Part shown: positions 1-8,255 of the stretch, piece by piece
How the letters are laid out: each line of letters starts with the position of its first letter
Numbering within the stretch: position 1 is the first letter of the stretch
Assembly: GCA_964569385.1 (NCBI GenBank)
Contig: CAZMUM010000048.1
Coordinates: 1 to 32,929 of the forward strand
Length of the DNA: 32,929 bases
Reading direction: 5' to 3'
From: JAADHX01 sp964569385
Lineage (GTDB): Bacteria > Actinomycetota > Acidimicrobiia > Acidimicrobiales > Poriferisodalaceae
The notes under the pieces: model-generated
The model's database searches: none
Seen by the model: the letters and a program-made list of their open reading frames with translations, nothing else
What the model was told of the DNA's origin: nothing
Made by a program: the position numbers and the translations under genes

Positions 1-487
1 GCGATGCATGCTGGCGAGCCTCAATGACATCGGATGGTTCGTTTCGGATCGACCAGGCCGCGAGGGCCTTCGAGATGAGCGCGGCCGGGGTTGTTTGGGC
101 GATGAGCAACAGCTCGGCTTCGTTCTCAGCCGTTGCGATGCGGGTGATGGCTCGCACTTTCGCGAACGTCAACTCGCCGCGTTCAAACGCATCCACGGTT
201 GCGTCAAGACCACTAAGAGCACGGCCAACCCGAATCCACTCACGCGCTGTGGCCGCACAGACGTCGAGCCGATCGGCGATCCAATGCGCCGCCGACGGGG
301 CGCCGTCGGCGATCCAGATCGGACCATCGGCAAACAGCACAGATTCGGTGACAAGGCGACAATGCAGGTTCGTCAACCGGCCACCAAGATCGATCAGCGA
401 GCACGCACGATTCCGGTCGGCATCAAGTTCGACTGCATCGAACTGCGAACCGCGATCCGGCCGGCTAGGTAACTGACATATTGACAT
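1..487 (-). CDS. DUF222 (13E12 repeat-type) HNH endonuclease family protein, N-terminal part
   Basis: I translated this open frame by hand. It begins at ATG 487-485 and runs off the left edge without a stop, giving about 162 residues. A GGGAG ribosome site lies at 493-497, five bases before the start. The protein reads as the alpha-helical N-terminus of the DUF222 family: a segment ending SAAHWIADRL, then a TAREWIRVGRAL stretch, then GELTFAKVRAITRIA, which is the conserved core of 13E12-repeat proteins. Full-length members usually end in an HNH nuclease domain, which here would lie outside the window. The family is abundant and often multicopy in actinobacteria, so it supports the taxonomic call more than any particular role. 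Plus-strand open frames over the same bases are shadows. Confidence 0.8.
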   Translation of the reverse strand, partial: MSICQLPSRPDRGSQFDAVELDADRNRACSLIDLGGRLTNLHCRLVTESVLFADGPIWIADGAPSAAHWIADRLDVCAATAREWIRVGRALSGLDATVDAFERGELTFAKVRAITRIATAENEAELLLIAQTTPAALISKALAAWSIRNEPSDVIEARQHAS

Positions 488-544
488 GACTACTCCCGAA
501 GGCAAATTCTCTCTTGTGATCAACGGGGGAAGTCGATTGCACTG

Positions 545-563
545 GTCGTGCTGTAGGCACGAC
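545..563. other. Perfect 7-bp hairpin between the lipoprotein and DUF222 genes
   Basis: GTCGTGC (545-551) and GCACGAC (557-563) pair perfectly around a 5-base loop. No T-run follows on either strand, so it is not a clear intrinsic terminator. It lies downstream of the lipoprotein stop (719) and upstream of the DUF222 start (487). It could be a weak terminator, an mRNA-end structure, or an operator. Confidence 0.3.
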
Positions 564-718
564 TATACGGAGGGGGTGGGACAGCCAACCAGAAGCCAAT
601 ACCGCCACTCTCCGTCACAGAATCGGCCAACCTTAGCCAGATTGTCACTTAGGCGGTGCAACCGCGGGCGCGTCAACCCATCGCGATCCAAGCGCAACTA
701 GGCCAGCGCTGTCGTACT

Positions 719-1510
719 TTAGAGGCCAGCCTGGATCGCAGCCCATCGCTCGGCGGCTGCGGTAGCAATGTCGGCGGCGCCTTCGACGCCCGCTGGGTAT
801 TGCAGGGTTAGCTGATCGCCGTTGGCTTGCAACACTATGAAATCCAAGTCGGGCAGATAGGCGGGAAGGTACTGAGCGGCATCGGCTCCTGGAACCTCCA
901 GCGGGCTTCCCTCGCCGGTAGGAACGAGAAAAGCGATCGTCTCTTGCGATACGAACATGAACTCTGGTGGCACCGCGTCGGCGCTGTCCGGGTCTTCCCA
1001 GTAACAACTGGACTCATCCTCATTCTCAACGCCGACCTTGGGCACAGCCGGGCCGCTAGCGCCAAAGACATCGCCGATGTCAGAAGCATCGAGAAGCGAA
1101 CACAACTGAAGCGCACTCCACCGGCCAGCAACCGGTTCGGCCACGACGGTCTCGTCTGGCGTGACTTCACTGCTTGCCGATACGTCAGCGCTCGCGTTGG
1201 ACTGGGCAGAGCCTTCATCGGCTCCCGCTGTCGTCTCTACTCGGTCAGAACCATCGAAGTCAGTACTGATGCACTCCACCAGCACGGCGCCGAGTCTCTC
1301 GCCGTCTTCGTCGGTTGCGCTTTGGATGTCGTAGGTTCCGAACTCTGCATGTACCGCGTCGGCACCGCATTCGGCTTGGCTCTGCCTAAAGCCAATTTCA
1401 GACATTAGGCCGTCGATAGCGTCTTGGCGCGTGGCACTTCCGCCACATGCCGCGGCCACCAACCCACCGACGACGACCGCTGCTAAGGCCATAGTCCTCG
1501 AACGTTTCAT
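719..1510 (-). CDS. Secreted lipoprotein, DUF3558-like
   Basis: This 263-aa protein begins MKRSRT, followed by a hydrophobic segment and a lipobox-like VAAAC with Cys22 as the expected lipidated residue, so it should sit on the outer face of the cytoplasmic membrane. After an N-terminal segment containing two cysteines (about residues 35-85) and a Ser/Thr/Glu-rich linker (about 95-125), the C-terminal half carries LCSLLDASDIGDVFG and SSCYWEDPD. These resemble the conserved parts of DUF3558-type actinobacterial lipoproteins, which have no defined activity. An AGGGAG ribosome site precedes the ATG. It follows the ParB-like gene in the same direction after a 122-bp gap. The lipoprotein call is firm; the DUF3558 assignment is from memory of the motif and moderate. 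Confidence 0.75.
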   Translation of the reverse strand: MKRSRTMALAAVVVGGLVAAACGGSATRQDAIDGLMSEIGFRQSQAECGADAVHAEFGTYDIQSATDEDGERLGAVLVECISTDFDGSDRVETTAGADEGSAQSNASADVSASSEVTPDETVVAEPVAGRWSALQLCSLLDASDIGDVFGASGPAVPKVGVENEDESSCYWEDPDSADAVPPEFMFVSQETIAFLVPTGEGSPLEVPGADAAQYLPAYLPDLDFIVLQANGDQLTLQYPAGVEGAADIATAAAERWAAIQAGL

Positions 1511-1526
1511 GTTGACTCCCTGTGGG

Positions 1527-1543
1527 GCCCGCTAGCTGCGGGC
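1527..1543. other. GCCCGC/GCGGGC hairpin in the lipoprotein 5' leader
   Basis: A 6-bp perfect stem with a 5-base loop lies just upstream of the ribosome site of the lipoprotein gene that starts at 1510. No T-run follows, so it is not a clear intrinsic terminator. It might affect translation of the leader. Confidence 0.3.
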
Positions 1544-1570
1544 GGTCGGTGTCAACGATTCAACAGGGGC

Positions 1571-1587
1571 GTTAACAAGCGGTTAAC
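1571..1587. promoter_or_regulatory. Two GTTAAC palindromes one helical turn apart, possible operator
   Basis: GTTAAC occurs at 1571-1576 and again at 1582-1587, so the two 6-bp palindromes are offset by 11 bp. They lie about 60-77 bases upstream of the lipoprotein start at 1510. That spacing would suit binding of a dimeric or cooperative regulator. No clear -10/-35 pair could be fixed around it. Confidence 0.25.
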
Positions 1588-1632
1588 CCATCCAGCGAAG
1601 CCAGCAGTTACCCCGGTGCTTCGACGAGTTGG

Positions 1633-2274
1633 TCAGCAGCGAACTCGCTCCTCGGCGGTCTTGGGTTCGACACCCAAACCTTCAAGAACCGCCAGCGCGA
1701 GCTCGGCGGTCGGCACGGCGAGCCGCTGGCCGCCCCGTATCGCCGACACAGCATCGTGAGCATTACGCTCTGTTTCGACGTTCACGCTGTCGGCGGTTGA
1801 CGGGCTTCCAAGGAAGAGTCGAGGGGTGAGCAGTTTTGCTGAGGGGCGGCTTCCTGGCCACGGTTCGCGCACGACAATCGCCAACACAGGCTCTTGCCTT
1901 AGCAACGCAGCGGTGGAGCGGTGATGGCCCGAAAGGAGTCGGGCCTCACCATCGGAGCGAACATAGACGACCGGAAATCGGTTCAGCGCCAGGTGCTTGT
2001 CGGCGTAGGTCTCACCAGTGAGTTCGTAGTTGTCGCCGAGGTAATACAGAACGCCGGGTTTGGTCACCCAGCTCTGCGTGGCATGAAGCTGCGAAGGATC
2101 GACCAGTTCGACATCGCCAAGGCTCCGAGCCCCGACTGCATCGCGCACCCAGTCGTTGTTCACCAAGGGCGGACCCTTCTTGGTTTTCATCGCGCTAGGA
2201 AACGGAACAACCGTCTTTGGTCCCGATGACTCTGGGAACAGGCTTTCCAACAACGTGTCGTTGAGCGATGCCAT
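1633..2274 (-). CDS. Small ParB-like (ParB/Srx fold) protein
   Basis: I chose ATG 2274, giving 213 aa starting MASLND, because GGGAGG at 2283-2288 lies eight bases upstream. The open frame continues 35 codons further up without a better start. The central part reads RFPVVYVRSDGEARLLSGHHRS followed by AALLRQ, matching the ParB-type pattern of a beta-strand followed by G-H-x-R and a helix. A full chromosomal ParB would also carry a helix-turn-helix and dimerisation domain, and neither is recognisable here. It has no ParA neighbour, so it is probably not a chromosome partition protein. ParB-fold proteins without partners occur as nucleases, CTPases or DNA modifiers, but nothing here decides which. 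It shares an AT-rich upstream region with the divergent gene at 2397. Confidence 0.6.
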   Translation of the reverse strand: MASLNDTLLESLFPESSGPKTVVPFPSAMKTKKGPPLVNNDWVRDAVGARSLGDVELVDPSQLHATQSWVTKPGVLYYLGDNYELTGETYADKHLALNRFPVVYVRSDGEARLLSGHHRSTAALLRQEPVLAIVVREPWPGSRPSAKLLTPRLFLGSPSTADSVNVETERNAHDAVSAIRGGQRLAVPTAELALAVLEGLGVEPKTAEERVRC

Positions 2275-2282
2275 GAGAAGAA

Positions 2283-2288
2283 CCTCCC
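2283..2288 (-). promoter_or_regulatory. Ribosome binding site fixing the ParB-like gene start
   Basis: GGGAGG on the minus strand lies eight bases before ATG 2274. It favours the MASLND start over the longer open frame. Confidence 0.6.
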
Positions 2289-2380
2289 TCAAACGGTCGA
2301 AGTGTCTACGGCGACCCGAAGCTGCCGGGCGCACAGAACCGAACGGGCGACTGAGCGACCAGAACCATTCTCGACTCAAG

Positions 2381-2390
2381 AATATAGAGT
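2381..2390. promoter_or_regulatory. AT-rich element between divergent genes, possible -10 region
   Basis: AATATAGAGT is the most AT-rich stretch between the divergent genes at 2274 (minus) and 2397 (plus). TATAGA at 2383-2388 is placed so that plus-strand transcription would begin at about 2395-2397, giving a leaderless or nearly leaderless GTG mRNA. The reverse strand reads TATATT, which could serve the minus-strand gene. No -35 box is clear for either. Confidence 0.25.
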
Positions 2391-2396
2391 TCCTGC

Positions 2397-3614
2397 GTGT
2401 TCGGATTCGTGGTTGGGCTAATTCTCGGCGTCTTTGTCGTGGCAGTTGTCACGGTGTTGCACCGCTGGCAGCAATCGAGGTCAGCCACCTCAACGGTCGA
2501 ACAAGCCCGCGAGTCCGTCCTCGACCTCAGGCCTGCCCAGTCCGGTAGCACCAATAGCGACGTCCTCGAGTTGTGGTGGGAAGAACGGCCCGTCGTGTCC
2601 ATCCAACGACTTGCGGTTAGCCCTATTGGTTCGGAGCCCGTGTCCGGAGCAATGGGTTCGTTGATCTCTCGACTACTCGACGACGAACGCATTCGCGGCC
2701 TGGTGGCAGGCGAACGTTTCGCCATGGTGAAGGTTCCGCGTCACCTCGGCAACACGAGTTGGATGCGAACCGTCGAAGGTGTGTCCCTACCGGTTCTTCG
2801 CGACTCCACCGGTCGTATCAGAGGGCTTGCGCCCATCGTTGCGGGCTCGACGGGGGCCACATTCGTTGCTGCTGCGCCAGTCATTGCCGGAGCTCTGGCC
2901 GCGGCTTGGGCCCAACATCAACTGGCTTCGACCATGACTGCGGTCCGGGCCGGGATGGAACAGATCGAACTCCGACTCGACGACGGCGACCACGGCATTC
3001 TGGAGGCGGCCCAGACTCGGCTCACTCGCCTAAGCGGCCCATCCTCGTCATGGAGCGTTCTCGATATACATGAGTTGGCTGTACATCGGGCCAGCCTCGA
3101 GGGCGTCTACGCCATGGCCCGTCGGCGAGCGAACCGGCGCTTCGAGTCGCTCGCGAGCGGCGACGAGTTTCCGGCACTATCAAGCAAAGAGGTTGGCGAT
3201 GTGCGTCGTGAGCTAGTGCTGTTGGTGGACGCGACACTTGTGCGGGGGCAGATGGAGTTGGCGCAGAAGGCCGCCGAACTCGAAGCCACAGGCGGCACCG
3301 ACGGACTCGCGGCAATAATGGAGGTCGAGGCCGACCTGAAGCTCGAACTCGACTCGCTAGCAGATCGATTCGGCGAGATTTTGGAGCGTACTGAACCCGG
3401 ATGGCACCGGGTAACAGCCCGGCTTAGAGCCCAGGACGCTAAATCCGAACTCGGCCGTACCCTCGGCGCGGTCGAGGAACTGCTGACAGATCTCAACGAA
3501 GACAAAGACATCGAGCTGTTGTTGACCGAACGCGACGGAACGCTAGAGATCCGTGCTCTAGTCGCTTCAGAGCCGGGCGCGCCATCGGACGCGGTTGAAG
3601 GTGGGGTCAGTTGA
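2397..3614 (+). CDS. Membrane-anchored coiled-coil protein of unknown function
   Basis: This 405-aa protein starts at GTG 2397 (GTG 2409 is also possible). Residues 2-21 form a strong hydrophobic helix followed by HRWQQSR, consistent with a single N-terminal membrane anchor and cytoplasmic body. A second Ala/Gly-rich hydrophobic stretch lies at about residues 144-171. The rest is helical and highly charged, with long heptad-like runs between about 175 and 375 (for example MELAQKAAELEA), suggesting a coiled coil. I do not recognise a family and see no catalytic motif. It is the only convincing plus-strand gene here. Its stop overlaps the stop of the convergent gene at 3607 by 8 bp. Confidence 0.65.
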   Translation: MFGFVVGLILGVFVVAVVTVLHRWQQSRSATSTVEQARESVLDLRPAQSGSTNSDVLELWWEERPVVSIQRLAVSPIGSEPVSGAMGSLISRLLDDERIRGLVAGERFAMVKVPRHLGNTSWMRTVEGVSLPVLRDSTGRIRGLAPIVAGSTGATFVAAAPVIAGALAAAWAQHQLASTMTAVRAGMEQIELRLDDGDHGILEAAQTRLTRLSGPSSSWSVLDIHELAVHRASLEGVYAMARRRANRRFESLASGDEFPALSSKEVGDVRRELVLLVDATLVRGQMELAQKAAELEATGGTDGLAAIMEVEADLKLELDSLADRFGEILERTEPGWHRVTARLRAQDAKSELGRTLGAVEELLTDLNEDKDIELLLTERDGTLEIRALVASEPGAPSDAVEGGVS

Positions 3615-4602
3615 ATGAGTCGACCAGGTGCTCAACCGCTGGATTCGATGACCCGTAGCTCACGATCGCCAAATCGAGCCCTAGCCCGGGATGGCAGGCC
3701 ATAGCCCGTCTGATTGCATCGGTGATCCAGATAGTTCGGTTGCCGAAAACGCCACCACCAAGAAGGGTGAGAAACACCCGCCGGTTGCCTGTTCTTGAGT
3801 CGTTTTCGGCTGCCGCCAACAACGTCGCCTCGTAGGCTGCCTCTAGCACCAGTCGCGCGAATGGCTCCCATGCTTCGGAGTCGATCGGCGAGTAACCAAC
3901 TGGCATAGCCGAGCAGTACGCCTGCGACACGAGATGACCGCTGACAGTCGTGGTCACCTCGGTGTCAAGCTGTAGGCCAATACGAATGAGTCCGAGCAGG
4001 CGGTCGTGTTCGGCCCCATCGGTAAACAGCCGCTCGATCTCTTTCAGCCCATCGGCTGTTGCCATGCAGTATCCGTTTTGCACGCTCCAGAGTCGACCAT
4101 CGTTGTTGACCAGAGCAGCGCCGAGGTCAGTTAGGCAATCGATCTGACAGTCGGCGGTTTGGCCGATCTGAGTGCGAGTCGCTTTGCCAACGGGCGCAAA
4201 CCAGTTGCGAAAGATCGTCCCGGCTCCGCACGCCACCGCGCAGGCTGGGCCTTGCGTTTGGTCGTGCTCATAAATACCAACGCCATGTTCTGGCGTCACG
4301 GTAGGCGAGACCATTTCGAGCAAGTTGAACTGCGAAGCAACCTGAAACAACGCGCCGGCGTTCGCGGGGTCGCGATGTAGAGCACCAACGTCGGCCACCA
4401 CCTCTTCAAGCGTGTTCGGCCTATCCATCTCCGGACGCTTAGCTTGCCCACGTAACTCCCCCAAGGATGGAACCTCGAGACGACCGCATCGGAACGACCG
4501 GCCGTTCACCTTCGACGTAAGGATTTCGCCATCGACGACCAACCGCTCGCGAACCTCTTCGCCGGTTGTCTCGGCAAAGCCAACGAGTTCCTCAAACCAC
4601 AT
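3607..4602 (-). CDS. Divergent macro-domain/PARG-like protein
   Basis: This 331-aa protein has two conserved-looking blocks. Residues 83-96 read GALFQVASQFNLLE, followed at about 119-133 by PACAVACGAGTIFRN. Near the C-terminus LGGGVFG (about 281-287) precedes a helix and then DLAIVSYGS. Glycine-rich loops placed like this, with LGGGVFGN resembling the WGCGVFGN-type loop of microbial PARG-like proteins (DUF2263), suggest an ADP-ribose-binding macro fold. The classical GGG-QEE PARG signature is absent. Activity on ADP-ribose is therefore inference; another nucleotide-binding role is possible. The gene converges on the membrane protein with an 8-bp overlap, and the gene-poor region 4603-5003 lies upstream. 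Confidence 0.5.
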   Translation of the reverse strand: MWFEELVGFAETTGEEVRERLVVDGEILTSKVNGRSFRCGRLEVPSLGELRGQAKRPEMDRPNTLEEVVADVGALHRDPANAGALFQVASQFNLLEMVSPTVTPEHGVGIYEHDQTQGPACAVACGAGTIFRNWFAPVGKATRTQIGQTADCQIDCLTDLGAALVNNDGRLWSVQNGYCMATADGLKEIERLFTDGAEHDRLLGLIRIGLQLDTEVTTTVSGHLVSQAYCSAMPVGYSPIDSEAWEPFARLVLEAAYEATLLAAAENDSRTGNRRVFLTLLGGGVFGNRTIWITDAIRRAMACHPGLGLDLAIVSYGSSNPAVEHLVDSFN

Positions 4603-5003
4603 ACGCCAACTCTAAGACCCCGTCCCTCAGATCGCTAAGCCTCGCCGTGCTCCCTCGCTGAAGGCTCAAGGGTGTTGACACCCGGGTCCGCCAGTCCGCC
4701 GACGACAACACACTGCGTCATTTGGACCCGTCTGACTGCATCATTTGGATGCGAGGTTCACGGCGTGCATTCAATCGATACCGAGGTTGTAGTTCCACCA
4801 GATACCCGAAATTGGCTCGCAGGCAGCAACTGGCTCTCCGTCAATCAGTACGAACCAGAATCGGTAGGCCGGTTCGCCTCCAGGGTCATCTGGTTCGCTG
4901 ACCGCTCTCGCGTTGCCGGAAACATGTCGAATAGGTCATCGCAACGGTCCGCAGTAACCAAGGGCATCTATCAAACTCCACGCTTACCGCGCGCGATGCT
5001 GCA
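4603..5003. other. 401-bp stretch without a convincing gene, at the edge of the defence genes
   Basis: This stretch lies between the macro-like gene start (4602) and the helicase stop (5004). A plus-strand open frame from 4672 to 5055 crosses it, but it has no recognisable domain, no good ribosome site and runs into the helicase gene, so I do not call it. The only structure seen is the pair of 15-bp direct repeats at 4712-4749. It should contain the promoter of the macro-like gene and the end of the helicase operon. I found no clear terminator. Confidence 0.6.
4712..4749. repeat. Pair of 15-bp imperfect direct repeats
   Basis: ACTGCGTCATTTGGA (4712-4726) and ACTGCATCATTTGGA (4735-4749) differ at one base and are 23 bp apart. 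They lie 110-147 bases upstream of the macro-like gene start. They could be a two-site operator or the repeated-end remnant of a mobile element such as an IS21-type transposon. No transposase is present. Confidence 0.55.
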
Positions 5004-8000
5004 TCAGATGTGGACGGGCGGCGTTAGGTCAATCCGCAGGCTCTCGATGAGCTGATTCAGTTCGTCAGGCGGGACACGCTCGCTTAGGAACTCGATCAGC
5101 TCTTCTTGACGAGGCTGGCCGAATGCAAGTCGATATGTAGCGAGAGCTGCCTTAAGTCGAGGGAGCGCAGCAGCTTCGCGGCTGAACGGCAGCATCGGAA
5201 CGTGACGCTCGATTTTGGCGGGCCCTTCAGGGAACACCCAATACGGAACCATCTCAGTGTCACCCACGCCACGCCAGCTAGACGCAAGTTCGAAGAGCGA
5301 AGCCCACACGTCGCCACCATCAGATGGAACCGCCACCGAATCAGCGATGTTTTTACGCACGGCATGACCCTTGTAGCGGTGAACTCGGCCCTCGCGCTGC
5401 TCTAGATCGACTGGATTCGACGGCAGGTTCCAGTGCACCACTGCGTGACACCAGAGGTGAAAGTCGAGGCCCTCCTGACCGACCGAAGTCGTGGCCAGAA
5501 CAAATGGCCAGAACGGTGAGTTGAACGCAGCCGCTACCGAGTCAATACGCGCTTCTCCCCCATCCTCGGTTCGTTGATTGCCAAATGCCGCGGCGAAACG
5601 ACTCCGCATCCTGTGCTCAGCTAGTAGGGAGTTCCCATCAACAGTTGCGGGAATATCAACGCGGAACGACGCGGTACGAATGTCGAGCGCCTCGGCCACC
5701 TTCTCCGCGATCTGCTCAGCAGCATCCGAGATTCGGACGGCGTCGCTCGCAATCGTTGAGAACCCAAGCCAGTCCTTCAACACGTGCACATGCTCGTCCA
5801 TCACTGCTTGAAGGTTTCCGCCTACACAGTGGCCAATGACCTGTCGCCAATATGGCAGGTGTCCGTCGGTGCCTTCGCCTCCGACAACGAGCGCCGTCAC
5901 ATCGGGAGCGTTGAAGAAGTTCCTGAACCCCCATGAGCATCGGGCCGCAGCTGATAATGCATCGGCGTGGTCGAGGGGCAAGCCGACCACGGCGCCGATG
6001 GAACGCAACGCACATACTGCCGGGCTGCCAACAGCGACCTCAGCAAGAACGGCAGTCAGGTCCGTGGGAGGCCGGCCCAATGGTTCAGATTCGTCAATTA
6101 TCATTGACCATGCCTCGTCTAGATGCTTCTCGAACCCACCCTCGGCGCCGCTAGATGATCCAGACCAATAGTCTTCAGCGCCGAATTGCCCGAACCACCG
6201 GTCGGTCGCAGCCGGGAAGCGTTCGCTGTCGAGTAGCAGCGGGGCAGCCCAATACCATCTAGCGTCAACAGCACCAGCCGTCGGCGATTCGATGATGAGC
6301 TGGTCGATCATCGGAGCCAATCGGTCCCTTACCTGAGCCAGGATAACCCCCACCGTCGGCGTGTCTTGGGCGGCAGGGCGACAGGCCCCGACGTCGGCGA
6401 GCGTTGGGCTAGGCCAGATGACAGCCAAGTTGGTCATCGCCGCGGCCCGGCGGGAGCCATCCATGCGGAAAGCCAATCGCTGGCCGCCGCGCCGCGCATA
6501 CTCATCGGAGTACTTCTGGTCTGGCGTCTCACCGAAAGCGGCCCGTTCGGCTTCATGACTGGCCATGACCGAGATCACCTTCGGGACGACCGCCCATCCA
6601 GAGAACACGAGACGTTTTGTGAACGATCGAGCTTCCTCGGTTTCGTAGTTCGTGCCAGCCGTGTAATAGGGCAATGACGGTGGTAACCACAACAGTCGGA
6701 ACGCGCCGTGAGCATCGAGATCGTCGAGGAGCCACCTTAGGCGGGCATTTTGTGGGTCGATTTTGGCGTAGTTGTCGACGTCAGTCCAGTTGAGTAGACC
6801 AGGCCCATCTGCGAGATCCCTCGACGCCGAAACCAGCCCCGAGTCGAGCGCGTCGACGAGCGTTTCCTTCAGTTTGTAGTTCTCCATGAAGTTCACCAGG
6901 AACGGGCTCGACTTCCAGAACTCAGTTGGCTCATTTTGGTCCAACGTCTGGGTCAGATTGCCAATCTGGAGATACGCCTCGAGATCGGCCGATTCGATGC
7001 GTAGCTCTGGCAGCAATTCTCTGAGCATCCCATCGCGGTCGGGTGTCGCTGCGAGTCTTTCCGTCCTCGCCATCACTCTTTGCAGCTCGGACGAAATTGC
7101 ACGACACGTCTCGGCCGCTAGCTCGACGCCGCCTGGCTGGGTGAGCGCAATACGCAGGTCCCTGAATCGTTTGGCGAGGAGGTCAACCTTTACCGGATCC
7201 CCAAACAAGAACCGACATGTCGCTAGGAAGTCGGCATAGTGATCGGCATCGGAATCGGTGGCTGTGGTGTACATCCGATACGGCGTTGCTGAGAGTAAAA
7301 GTGTTCGTGTCGGACGCCCGCTTTCGGAGTCCTTGTAGGTGAAGAGTCGGTTGGCAAGGTCGGCCGACCAATCGGTCCGGTCGGGGTCGAGGATGTCCTT
7401 GAAGCGTTGAAACTCATCGAGGATGATCAGGTCCGGTTGAAGCATCTTGATGCCAACCGTTGCCATAGCGCGTCGAATCTCGGCCATGAACTCGGCGCGC
7501 ATTGGCTTCAATTCGGCCGGAAACTGCTTCTTCCATCGCAACCCTTCATCGAGCGCGTCGAACATCTCACGAAGACTCCGATGTCCACGGTCGGCACGGA
7601 CCGCATCGATATCGGCCAGGGTCTCGGCGAGGGCGGCTCCCCGGCCCCTTACCGCAGCGCGATGTGTCTTGGCCTGACGCTTCAACCGCTCGTCGCCAGA
7701 TTTGGGGTCAACCCCCTCCCAGAAGATCCATCGACCCCGCCGATTGAAGGCCGCCGCGCCCCACAGTTCGCGCATGAAAGCGTAGGCGGCTACACGTTCC
7801 TTGAACCGACCTGTCGTGCGGCCAAACTTGAGCGATGTACCCGGCGTGATCGCCAGCATGTTGATGGCAGGCAAACCATCGGTGCTTTCGTTCAGCTTCG
7901 CAACGGGCAGCATCGTCAACCGGTCGACGCTGTCCAGTGCTTGAACACCGCTGGGGAGGAGCTTGCGTATGTTCTGTCGCGCGATCGCCGAATTCGAGCA

Positions 8001-8255
8001 GATGTAGACGATGTCGTGTCGTTTGTCGCCCGTGCGTCGCAGATAGTCGATGACTTGGGCCACGACCCCTTTGGCGACATGGGTCTTTCCGAGACCAACC
8101 TCGTCGGCCACAAGAAAGCGAAGCGCAGGGTCGACGTCGTCGAACATGCGCTTGAACGCCCATCGTGATGTCGCCTGTTGAAAGTCCTTCAGCGATCCAA
8201 GAACCTCATCGACATCGACATCAACGGCCGCTGGTTGCCCCTTGTTATCGCTCAT
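5004..8255 (-). CDS. Large SNF2-type superfamily 2 helicase/translocase of the DUF6361-PLD operon
   Basis: I chose ATG 8255 (MSDNKG, 1083 aa) because GGGAGG sits at 8265-8270. The open frame extends eight codons further. Visible helicase motifs are: I, DEVGLGKT at residues 51-58; II, DEFQ at 280-283; III, SATPYRM at about 322-328; V, VGQEGLDFH; and VI, QREGRVHR at 953-960. The more than 550-residue insertion between the two RecA lobes is unusually long. DEVGLGKT and the SNF2-like motif VI suggest a dsDNA translocase rather than a processive unwinding enzyme. The start overlaps the PLD gene stop by 11 bp, so the two are translationally coupled. The likely role is ATP-driven translocation or sensing of foreign DNA for the adjacent nuclease. 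Helicase assignment is firm; defence role is inferred. Confidence 0.85.
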   Translation of the reverse strand: MSDNKGQPAAVDVDVDEVLGSLKDFQQATSRWAFKRMFDDVDPALRFLVADEVGLGKTHVAKGVVAQVIDYLRRTGDKRHDIVYICSNSAIARQNIRKLLPSGVQALDSVDRLTMLPVAKLNESTDGLPAINMLAITPGTSLKFGRTTGRFKERVAAYAFMRELWGAAAFNRRGRWIFWEGVDPKSGDERLKRQAKTHRAAVRGRGAALAETLADIDAVRADRGHRSLREMFDALDEGLRWKKQFPAELKPMRAEFMAEIRRAMATVGIKMLQPDLIILDEFQRFKDILDPDRTDWSADLANRLFTYKDSESGRPTRTLLLSATPYRMYTTATDSDADHYADFLATCRFLFGDPVKVDLLAKRFRDLRIALTQPGGVELAAETCRAISSELQRVMARTERLAATPDRDGMLRELLPELRIESADLEAYLQIGNLTQTLDQNEPTEFWKSSPFLVNFMENYKLKETLVDALDSGLVSASRDLADGPGLLNWTDVDNYAKIDPQNARLRWLLDDLDAHGAFRLLWLPPSLPYYTAGTNYETEEARSFTKRLVFSGWAVVPKVISVMASHEAERAAFGETPDQKYSDEYARRGGQRLAFRMDGSRRAAAMTNLAVIWPSPTLADVGACRPAAQDTPTVGVILAQVRDRLAPMIDQLIIESPTAGAVDARWYWAAPLLLDSERFPAATDRWFGQFGAEDYWSGSSSGAEGGFEKHLDEAWSMIIDESEPLGRPPTDLTAVLAEVAVGSPAVCALRSIGAVVGLPLDHADALSAAARCSWGFRNFFNAPDVTALVVGGEGTDGHLPYWRQVIGHCVGGNLQAVMDEHVHVLKDWLGFSTIASDAVRISDAAEQIAEKVAEALDIRTASFRVDIPATVDGNSLLAEHRMRSRFAAAFGNQRTEDGGEARIDSVAAAFNSPFWPFVLATTSVGQEGLDFHLWCHAVVHWNLPSNPVDLEQREGRVHRYKGHAVRKNIADSVAVPSDGGDVWASLFELASSWRGVGDTEMVPYWVFPEGPAKIERHVPMLPFSREAAALPRLKAALATYRLAFGQPRQEELIEFLSERVPPDELNQLIESLRIDLTPPVHI

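Noticed and set aside
827..1408. 193-codon plus-strand open frame opposite the lipoprotein gene
   Set aside because: The minus-strand frame has a signal sequence, lipobox and ribosome site; the plus frame has none.
2274..2379. Longer N-terminus for the ParB-like protein
   Set aside because: The 35 extra codons are Arg/Ser-rich and lack family character, and GGGAGG sits before the internal ATG.
4672..5055. 127-codon plus-strand open frame in the gene-poor region
   Set aside because: GTG start without a good ribosome site, overlaps the helicase 3' end and contains the direct repeats. No domain was recognised.
7407..8168. 253-codon plus-strand open frame
   Set aside because: It lies opposite the helicase motif I region (DEVGLGKT). 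The helicase frame explains these bases, and the plus frame has no recognisable features.
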